Shown: piece after piece, positions 53,880 to 62,700 of the stretch
How the letters are laid out: each line of letters starts with the position of its first letter
How positions within the stretch are numbered: position 1 is the stretch's first letter
Source: JAHBNG01 sp039028975
GTDB taxonomy: Bacteria > Chloroflexota > Anaerolineae > Caldilineales > Caldilineaceae
Length of the DNA: 64,000 bases
Reading direction: 5' to 3'
NCBI GenBank assembly: GCA_039028975.1
Contig: JBCCHB010000030.1
Span: 56,468-120,467 of the forward strand
Program-made: the position numbers and the translations under genes
Notes under the pieces: generated by a model
The model's database searches: none
Seen by the model: the letters and a program-made list of their open reading frames with translations, nothing else
What the model was told of the DNA's origin: nothing

Positions 53880-53957
53880 TGGCGATAATTTGGATGCGCT
53901 TTGAATGCGCTACCATCTCCTTCCCGCGACGTGTCGAATGCGATTGCCCGCTATGAT
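53880..53957 (+). promoter_or_regulatory. SARP-type promoter array, class II, for carbonic anhydrase 2
   Basis: Octamers lie at 53880 (TGGCGATA), 53891 (TGGATGCG), 53902 (TGAATGCG), 53924 (CCGCGACG) and 53935 (CGAATGCG), in steps of 11, 11, 22 and 11 bp. TATGAT follows at 53952-53957, 17 bp after the last octamer start. The carbonic anhydrase gene starts 108 bases downstream. This is the longest class II array in the window. Confidence 0.7.
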
Positions 53958-54064
53958 AGAGGTACATCAACTATTGCTACGATGAGTTCTACTCTGGCAA
54001 TTGGTTGTCTGTAGCGATACAGGCTGAATAGCCAAATTTAAATTCATAAGCTGAGGAATATCTC

Positions 54065-54910
54065 ATGAAAATAAACGCATTACTAAAATCCACTCGGAGT
54101 GGTCTGATTCTCTCTGCCATCTCTACCTTCATCATCTCCGGCTGTACATTCCAGCCTTTAGCAGTACAGCCGAATGATAACATGGCTGCTACGACGACCA
54201 ACGAGCAGACGCACGCGGAGGAGAAACCACACTGGAGTTATAGTGGGGAAGCGGGGCCTGAATTCTGGGGTGGGTTAGCCCCAGCCTTTGCCATATGCAG
54301 CTCGGGTGCCGAACAATCTCCCATTGATCTGGCAGATGCCAATGATGCTGACCTAGGCGATATCATCTTCGACTATGGGGCTAGTGACCTAACCGTTCTG
54401 AACAACGGTCATACAATCCAGGCCAACTACGACAATGGCAGTGCGATTGAACTGGACAGCGAACGCTTCGATCTGCTCCAGTTCCATGCCCACGCCCCAA
54501 GTGAACACACCGTGGACAGCGAGTCCTTCCCGATTGAAGTGCATCTGGTCCATCGGAGTGAATCGGGTCAGCTTGCCGTTGTGGGCATTATGATTGAAGA
54601 AGGCGCGCCCAATGAAGCATTTGCCCCAATGTGGGAGAATCTGCCCGGCGAAGAGATGCCAGCCACTGTGATTGGCAACGCAACCATCAACGCGGCTGAC
54701 TTCCTACCCGACGATCAATCCTCTTTCCGCTACATGGGTTCTCTCACTACACCTCCCTGTAGTGAACAGGTTCGCTGGCACGTGCTGACTACCCCTATCA
54801 CCATGTCTGCTGATCAGATTGCTGCCTTTACGGACATCTACGACAGCAACAATCGGCCCATCCAACCGCTGAATGCTCGTACGCTCGCGCTTGATGAAGC
54901 GTCAAACTAA
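54065..54910 (+). CDS. Alpha-class carbonic anhydrase, lipoprotein (copy 2)
   Basis: This 281-residue paralogue of the 14184 product is collinear with it and has the same length. It keeps the lipobox-like SGC, QSPIDL, zinc ligands in QFHAHAPSEH and EVHLVH, and SLTTPPCSE. Differences from copy 1 are scattered, mainly in the lipoprotein linker. It is expressed from a class II array, whereas copy 1 has no recognisable array, so the copies may be regulated differently. A methyltransferase gene follows, as at the first locus. Confidence 0.95.
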   Translation: MKINALLKSTRSGLILSAISTFIISGCTFQPLAVQPNDNMAATTTNEQTHAEEKPHWSYSGEAGPEFWGGLAPAFAICSSGAEQSPIDLADANDADLGDIIFDYGASDLTVLNNGHTIQANYDNGSAIELDSERFDLLQFHAHAPSEHTVDSESFPIEVHLVHRSESGQLAVVGIMIEEGAPNEAFAPMWENLPGEEMPATVIGNATINAADFLPDDQSSFRYMGSLTTPPCSEQVRWHVLTTPITMSADQIAAFTDIYDSNNRPIQPLNARTLALDEASN

Positions 54911-54950
54911 TGCATTGTATGGCAATTATGATTGTTTAGAATCGACCAAT

Positions 54951-55273
54951 CGTAGGTGCGGCATGGAACCCCATGCGCATCAAGCTAAGGAGCTCTTAGT
55001 TGTCATTCTGAGCCACCTGGCATCCATTCAATGCAATTCGGAGCCAGAACTTTCGTAATCCGGACCATTTGATGCGCGTTGAGCGAAGAATCTCCAAGCT
55101 CTACTAACGATCTGGGGATTCTTCGGTCGCCGTAGGCTCTCTCAGAATGACATTTTCGAGGCTTATCAGCTTAACTTGGTGTGCATAGGCTACAAGCCGC
55201 ACGAGCATAAAATATCTTGTCACTTGAAAATCAACGCTTAGCCATGCTTGCGCAGTTAAAAACAGCGCCTACG
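54951..55273 (+). repeat. Palindromic repeat, copy D, with nested MITE-like insert
   Basis: The outer element begins CGTAGGTGCGG near 54951, resumes as CAAGCCGCACGAGCAT near 55193 and ends CAGCGCCTACG near 55273. A ~228-bp insert (about 54962-55190) starts with CATGCGCATCAAGCTAAG, the same terminus as the insert in copy B, and contains TTGTCATTCTGAG with an inverted TCAGAATGACA. Both insertions fall at the same position in the host repeat. Confidence 0.75.
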
Positions 55274-55368
55274 TCTGAAGTACCGCTAGACGATTACTCA
55301 GCACTCCGTGGCAATGACCGTCCCAACAACCTCTACGGCAAAAAGGATCTTAGGGAAGAGAACCTATC

Positions 55369-56190
55369 ATGAGCAAACATGAAGACTATGTTTTATCGAG
55401 AACATCCGAGGAGTATCAGCGGCTGCGCGTACAGGCAAAATTGTGGGAACCCATAACGGCGCGTCTGTTACAACAAGTCGGTTTGGCTCCAGGTATGCGC
55501 TGTCTTGACCTTGGCTGCGGGCCGGGTGAGGTGATGCGCTTGATGGGCGAGACAGTAGGACTCACGGGTCATGTCACTGGCGTTGATGTGGATGGCAAGG
55601 TGGGCAATGAGGCACTGGGCATCTTGCGGGAGACGACGGATAGTCAGTTTGCCTTCATCGAGACCGATATTGAAGCGACTGATGAACTCCCAGGCGCACC
55701 CTTTGATATCACCTTTACGCGCCTAACCCTGATTCATCTGAAAGACCCTGTTGCAGCCCTACGCAAGATGATGCGGTGGACGAAACCCGAAGGCGTCGTT
55801 GTTGTGCAGGATTTCGATTTCCGCACGTGGGACACCTATCCACCCCATGACGCAATGAACCAGGCCATTCAAGTTGCCTCCACAGTGATGGAAAGGGGCG
55901 GTCTCGAACCACATTTGGGCTTTAAGCTACCGACGTACTTCGTAGAAGCTGGTCTCGGTACGCCTGATGGGTCAGACGTCTCTGGGCTACTTAGCGGCTT
56001 TGATGCGGTCGGACGAATGACGCAAGCGGTCTACAACAACATCTTCCCTATTGCGGAGAAGATGGGGCTTGCTGACGAGGCACAGCGCAATTCGATATTC
56101 GCGTCCATAAACGAGGCAATTGAGGCAGGGACGCACACCGCGTCATCGCCGCTGCTTGTCAGCGCTTGGAAACAGAGACCTTTAGAATAA
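55369..56190 (+). CDS. SAM-dependent class I methyltransferase (copy 2)
   Basis: This 273-residue protein is collinear with the one at 15197, with the same start context and motifs (CLDLGCGPGEVMRLMG, DVDGKVGN, FTRLTLIHLKDP, VVVVQDFDF). Catalytic-fold motifs are intact in both copies. It follows carbonic anhydrase 2 across a repeat-filled gap. The target is unknown. Confidence 0.9.
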   Translation: MSKHEDYVLSRTSEEYQRLRVQAKLWEPITARLLQQVGLAPGMRCLDLGCGPGEVMRLMGETVGLTGHVTGVDVDGKVGNEALGILRETTDSQFAFIETDIEATDELPGAPFDITFTRLTLIHLKDPVAALRKMMRWTKPEGVVVVQDFDFRTWDTYPPHDAMNQAIQVASTVMERGGLEPHLGFKLPTYFVEAGLGTPDGSDVSGLLSGFDAVGRMTQAVYNNIFPIAEKMGLADEAQRNSIFASINEAIEAGTHTASSPLLVSAWKQRPLE

Positions 56191-56393
56191 TACAATTATT
56201 CCGAATTTAGGAATTACTAGGTGACTGGCACTTTTTCGACGATGCTTTGTGGCTGAAGAGGTGGGCGGAGCTACAAAGCAGACGCCCGCCGGTTGCCTTC
56301 TAGACGCGGGATTGTTGGTCTACAAGTTAGTACAGCAGGGCGTAAGTGTCTATACAGTTAGCTGGCCAGGTTAGGCGAACGCCAGATTTCTCG
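56191..56393 (+). other. Intergenic sequence without a recognised feature
   Basis: Only short G/C-rich fragments related to the GTAGCCC palindrome family (GCAGACGCCCGCCGG near 56278) are visible. Confidence 0.3.
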
Positions 56394-56564
56394 ACTAGTG
56401 CACTGTTACCCAAGTTGTGACAGCTTAGGATCGCCGCTCTAGCCCTCACCCCTAGCCCCTCTCCCAGCCTAGGAGAGCGGAACCAGGCTCCCTTCTCCCA
56501 AAGTGGGGGAAGGGTCGGGGATGGGGGCCTAATCTGTCAATACCTACGTAACGCTGCACTAGTC
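56394..56564. repeat. MITE-like element with a C-rich repeat core
   Basis: Terminal inverted repeats of about 34 bp bound the element. The left end reads GACTAGTGCACTGTTACC and continues to TGACAGCTTAGG; the right end is its complement, CCTAATCTGTCA to GTAACGCTGCACTAGTC. The core (about 56441-56529) is the C/G-rich palindrome CCCTCACCCCTAGCCCCTCT with its G-rich partner, the same type as that inside the regulator gene. It has no ORF. Confidence 0.7.
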
Positions 56565-56570
56565 CCATTG

Positions 56571-56652
56571 ATGGGACGTCTGTTGTGTAGCCCAGGGTTT
56601 GTTCGCAAAGCGGGCGCAAAGCGCCAACCTTGGGTGGGCATCAAGGACCTGA
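56571..56652 (+). repeat. Dispersed palindromic repeat GTAGCCC...GGGTGGGCATCAAGG
   Basis: GTAGCCCAGGGTTTG pairs across a short loop with CCAACCTTGGGTGGGCATC. It belongs to the family at 21799-21960. A short open frame over it (56568-56786) is judged non-coding. Confidence 0.6.
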
Positions 56653-56778
56653 AGCGGATGCCAAATTGCTCGGGCGCTTCAATACACAATAAGTACATGT
56701 TCGAATGTTATTCTACCCTGGACCAAGAACCATCTCTGGGTATCCAGCCCGTTGTGTCGATTATGAAGGAGTTAGTAC

Positions 56779-59700
56779 ATGAATAGGTCTCAGCAAGGCC
56801 GTGCAGTTCGTCTTTATGTTTCGTTGGCGGCTTTAGGGCTGCTATTGCTATTTCTATGGCCCTCGTTTGTGGCCGCTGTGCCGCTTACGGCCAAACACGA
56901 ACTCCAACGCTCTTGGCGCTACGCCAGTGACGTGGGCAGCTATTCGTACCGCAGCACCATGGTTCGGACCAAGCACCCGACACTTTCATTAGAAAATGTC
57001 GGGCGCACGGCCAAGGTGGAGCGCGCATCGGCTCAGGGAAGCGTCGACAACCCAGACGAGACCATACAATTGACGCTTTGGTCCGTCGGCATTGAACAAG
57101 ATGGCGTTGACATCAAGCTAGAAGAAGGTCAGTCCTACGCAAGGCGCAGCGGAGGAGACGAGTGGACGGCCATCGATCAGCCTGCCACCGACTTTGCCCC
57201 AGGCGGCGATCCCCTGGGCTTTCTCCTGGCTGCCGAGAATATTCAGCAGCTGCCCGACTCGGCGCGCCCCGCGGCGGAAGATGGACTCCAGTCTATCGTC
57301 TACAGCAGTGGTGGTGCAGAGACTGGCTATCGCTTTGACATCGATGGCGTAAAGTACGCCGATCACATGCGCTTGCAGATGCAGCAGAGCATGCGCGAGC
57401 AGGGTGAACTACCAGCCAGCATCACTCTAGGGCCAATTGCCCAGTATGTGAACATGGAAGCCACTGGCGAAATCTGGCTCGACAAGAGTGGCCTGCCCGT
57501 AAAGCAGATCATCACCATGAAATTTGCGCCGGAGCGCGGTGCCCAACACTGGACAGAGCAGCAGATCATCACAGGCTTCTCCAGTTGGGATACGGCTATT
57601 GCCGCCCACCACCTCTACGTCTTGGTTCCTCGCCTGCTTGAAGAGCCATCTCTGCTGATAAGTGACCCTCTTTCACTCCTGCCCAACCCGCAGTACGCCT
57701 TATTTTCAATTGACGAGCGGGACGTGCAGGAGGCTGGCATGATGCTGAGTCTGTTGTTGCTTAGTGCAGCACTGCTCACGTTGATCATTGCCCAGCGTCG
57801 TTCACCGCGTTTTTACGCGGTTCTGTCGCTAACGATTATTGTGGCAATGGTTGTCACGCCCCTACTCAACATGGGCCAGGTCAGTGCCTACTACGCTCGC
57901 CAAGAGACCCGCCAGGCAGAACAACAGCAGCAAATAGAGGAACAAGAACAGTTGGAAGAGTTGAAGAACCAGCAGATGGGCGGCAACTTCAACCCTCATC
58001 GCAATCCGCTGACCGCCCAAGATGTCGATCCCAACGCCATTGCCATGGCATCGAATGCGCCCACCCATCGAATCACTTTGCCAGCCACTGTCCAATCAAC
58101 GCTGCCAACGCCTGCACGAGCATTGAACTGTACGCTGGCCGAGGGCAGCGACTGTGACGGCGATGGGCTGACCGACGATGTAGAACTTTACGAATTGGGG
58201 ACGGACCCAGAGGATGTAGACACCGACGACGACAACATCAGCGACAAAACTGAGGTGGAGGGCTTCACCCAGAATGGTACCGACTGGTATCTCGACCCAT
58301 CCAATCCCGACAGCAACGGTGACGGCACCCTCGACGGCGTTGCCTGCCCTGAGCTGGTGGACGTGGTGCAGGGTGTCCTTGGCACGCCAACTGGATCGAC
58401 CTGCCTCAACACCGACAGCGACGACGTGCCTGATGTCTTCGACTTTGATGACGATGCCGACGGCGTACCCGATTTTTCCGACAGCTCTCGGCTGACCGTG
58501 GCTGGTCCCTACAACGATACCACTGAGGCATTCAATTTTAATATTGATCTCAACCAGAATGGCGAACCCATCTTCGTCGACTTCGAGATTCGCCCCACTA
58601 CCCCAGACCATCTCTACTACACCCGCAACGTCCTGGACTGGCCCGACAACGACACCAAAGGGCAATGGACCAAGAACACCAGCACAACGCTGGCTGATCT
58701 GGGCGAGGATGTGACGGATGATGGGGATATGATCCTCAACCCGCTGCTGGAGATTGAGATCACCTACGATGCCAACAATCCCACGGCTGGCCTGCCGGTT
58801 GACGCCGGATTCTCGGCCAGTGCAGCTACAATTCCAGACTACAGCGATCTCACCTGGATCGACACCGAGGAGTTGGACCAGTGGAGCATCGCGCTGAACG
58901 AAGGATCCACCAGCGACAAACTGCTGCTCTGGATTCCGCTCAACGTGGTGGCAGAACGCATTGGCGACACGCCAGTTGGCTGGAGTGGACGTATGCAGTA
59001 TGTGCCCCAACTGAGCCAGACCGTGCTCGGCAACGACCAGCGCATCCGCATGATCTGGATGATTCAGGGTGTCAAAGACACCTGTAGCCCGCCTGAAGAT
59101 GCTGACTATGAGACCTACTGTGCGGACAGCGCCAACTGGACCAGCACTATCGACATCATGCAGACCTACTACGAGGATTTCTACCTGACGGGCCTGACCG
59201 TGCGCGAAGATCACGGTGCCAAGCTCCACGTCATTGCAGAACCGTCAACTGCAGGCAACGCCAACTACGAAGACTATCTCTGGCATCTGGCCGACCAGCT
59301 ACAGGATACCTTTGTTCGCGGCGAGCAGAATTCTGACGGCAGCCGTTTTGATGTGGATGATATTCCCACCTACGCAGCCAACTGGGGCTTGACCGGTCTC
59401 GATTACACCACCTCTACGCTGGCCGACCACAGTGAGTTTGCCCAACTGGCCGAGGACAACCTGTCGATTCTCAACCGAGTCTTCTCGTCGGCTTCAGTTG
59501 GCGACCGAACAACGCTCATGACCGCTGGCGAGGAAGTCGCCCGCGTCGCCACGCTGAACGATGATGCGACCACCATTGACAACAGCAGCGTTTCGGTCGA
59601 TCTGACGTCGGTCGACAAGGCAACCGGTACGGTGGTTCGCTTCAGCCCCTTCGTCTATGAAGGCGCAAGTGTCTGGACCGACGACACGCTAGAAAACTAT

Positions 59701-62700
59701 CAAAATGTGCTAGCTGTTGATCTAGCCAACGTCTTCAGCAATAGTGAACTTGATACGCTGATCTCGCCCAGCGGTGAGACCATAAGTGATTACGATCTGG
59801 TGCAGGATGGTGCCATTAGTTTGGCCCAGGGCTTCTACCTGGCCGTCTATGTGGGGATCGGTGCCACGGTCGAGCTGAACGATGTCTCCTCTAACAGCGA
59901 TACAGTGCCTGATTCTGGGCTGGTACTCTCTGGTGAACCGGTCACCAACATCGTGCAGCACATGCTCCAAGAGGCCCAGGCCTTTTACGCAGAGAATAGT
60001 GTGGTTGCGGCCTTGGCAGGCGCAAGCGACAGCTACGCGGCCAATGCCCTCTCTGCCGCTTTTGCCACCTCCCAACTGGCCTTTCTAGAAGCACTAGGTG
60101 CGGCCCGTCAAGGCGATGTCACCACTAGCCTTACGCTGGCCCTGCAAGAATTAGGCGACTACTACAAAGTCAGCGACATCGACACGACCAAGTTCACAGA
60201 CTATGCGTCCCTGTCGCAGCAGATCCACATATCGGGTGCCACGAGTATTTCGGATTCCTATGGCCAGGGCTGGTCCATCGCCTACTATGCCGCCAAGGTG
60301 CTCTACAATCTCTACTATGTCAAGTGGGGGTTGAGCTTTGCCTTGGGGACGGCGGCCACGATTGCCAAATCGGCCAGCATCTTTACCAAGCTATGGAACA
60401 GCGCCAAGTTCTGGGCCGTTGTCGGCTTTATCTTCCAGGTTGGCGTGGCGCTTATCATCTTCTTAACGGGCGATTATGACAATCAGCTAGAGTATAATGC
60501 AGCTGCCGTTCAGTTTGCCTTTACGGTGATTGTGGCCTTTATCTTGGCGTTGATTACGCTCATACCAGTGGTCGGCTTTCTAATTGTGGCGGTCATTGCC
60601 TTGATCGACGCGCTGGTGGCCCTCATCTGTGCTGCCGTTGGGGTCGAACCAGGCTCGGCAGTAGATACGTGGGTTTGTAACGGCATTACCGGGGCCGTCA
60701 TCCGCGCTCTCTCGCTGTTGTTTAGTGATCAGTTGGTCACTGTTGATCTGGATAAGGACGACCGTCTGCAGGTGAGCTTCTTCACCCCAGAGATCGACCC
60801 TAGTTCTGGCACGGATGGCTATGTACAGGGCAACAAACTGGACATCAGCGCGCGAGTCACCAATACCCTAAGCCTCAATGAGCCGAAGGTGGGCGAGAAC
60901 CTGATCATCCTCACATCCTTCTCAAACAGCAGGTTGCGAGAGATTATGCGCGAGTCGACCTTTAGCTATCACCTACAAGCAAACAAGATCGACCATAGCG
61001 ACGACTTGGATCTGGGTGACGCCAGTCGCTGGAGCAACAACAATGATCAGATGGTCTTCGACGTTACCGGCGAAGGCGAGTTTAACAATGCTGGCATCAA
61101 CAAGAGTACCGACCTCTACCTGACCGAGTCATTCAATGTAGCCGGTCTCGACTGCGGCGGCTTTATTGGTGCCTCCGAAGCCACTTGTAACGTCTACGAC
61201 GTGCGCGATGTGGCACACAGCTTCATAGGTGGCCAGTTTGCCTTGGACATCTTCCCTAAGGATCTGGACGGTTTCTATAGTCTGGCTACGGTTGGCAATA
61301 ACGGCGGCTATCGGCTTAGCTGGGATGGTGGATTCCCAACGTTGGCCGATGCCGATGGCGATGGATTACGCAGCAAAGCCCAGGGCGGCAACGACCCGGA
61401 TGACAGCGACCCTGACTTTGATGACGATGGCTTGAACGACTTCTGGGAGCTTGACAACGGTTTCGATCCCACCCTCGTCGATAGCGATATCGATGGCTTG
61501 AACGACTACTGGGAAGCGTTCTACAACACCAGCCCTTACTTGGCTGATACGGACAACGATGGCTTGATCGACGGCGACGAGTTCTTCCACAGCAACGCCC
61601 GCAGCGCGCTCATTGATGATACGTCTACATGGAGCGGTGGCTGGCTCTTTACTTACGACTTCAATGGCGATACGGCGCTGAAGACACGGGTCTCGGCCAG
61701 CCCTATCGATGCAGACACCGACGGCGACAACGTCACCGACCGCTTAGAATTTGTCTACGGCTATAACCCGAAAGTGCCTCAGGAACTCAACATACTCTCG
61801 TTGATTGCGGCCACTGATTCGATTGTGGCCCCCAGCGCCTCGGTTGCCTACACAGCCACGGTCAAGAATGAGCTAAACAGCCGTACAGCCCGCGGTCTGC
61901 TGGAGGCCGAATTCCCAGTGGACATCACGCAAGAGGTACAGACCTTTGTCTTGGCACAGCTTGAAGAGACGACGCTGAACGGTTCAGTGACGGCACCAGA
62001 CCTCAGCTCAACCACAGAGGTCAGCGTGACCATCCGTGCCGGTGCCATTCTGGAAGACCCGATGGCCGAGGATACGGATGCTAATCTGGTCGCCCAATAT
62101 CAGTTCAACGAAAACGAGCCTGACACCCAATGCACGGGCGGATTCAACAACTGCTCTGGTGCCTCCTACGACTTCGCCGACAGCTCGGGCAACGACATCG
62201 ACGCGGTCTGCGAGAAGGACTTTAACGGCAGCTACGGCGTGGATTGTCCCGTGGCCAACGGCGCGTTCCTCGAATTCCTCGGCGTTTACAACTCAAGCAA
62301 TTCCGCCAATTACTGGACGCCAGTTGCACGCATTGAGGCCGACAATGCCTTTGTGCTAGATAGCTTCACCATTGAAGCCTGGGTCAAGCCAGACGGTTCC
62401 CAGAGCCACAGACAGCACATCTTGAACAAGTACGGTGACATTACCATAGGCATCAACCGTAACAGCTTACAGCCCTTTGTGGAGATCCAGCACAGCGACT
62501 GCAGCGACGGTGACTACGATGGGCTCTTCTCCATCGATGAGACCATTACAGAACAGATCGGTTCAACGATTAACCTGAATCAAGGGCAGTGGAATCAGAT
62601 CGTTGTGACCTATGACGACAATACAGATCGATTGACGGTCTACATCAATGGCGAGTCTGGCGGTGCCATCACGACGACGAGCTGCATGAGCAGCGGATTA

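Noticed and set aside
56568..56786. A 72-residue ORF before giant C
   Set aside because: It begins inside a dispersed palindrome, lacks a ribosome binding site and overlaps the giant C start. Judged non-coding.
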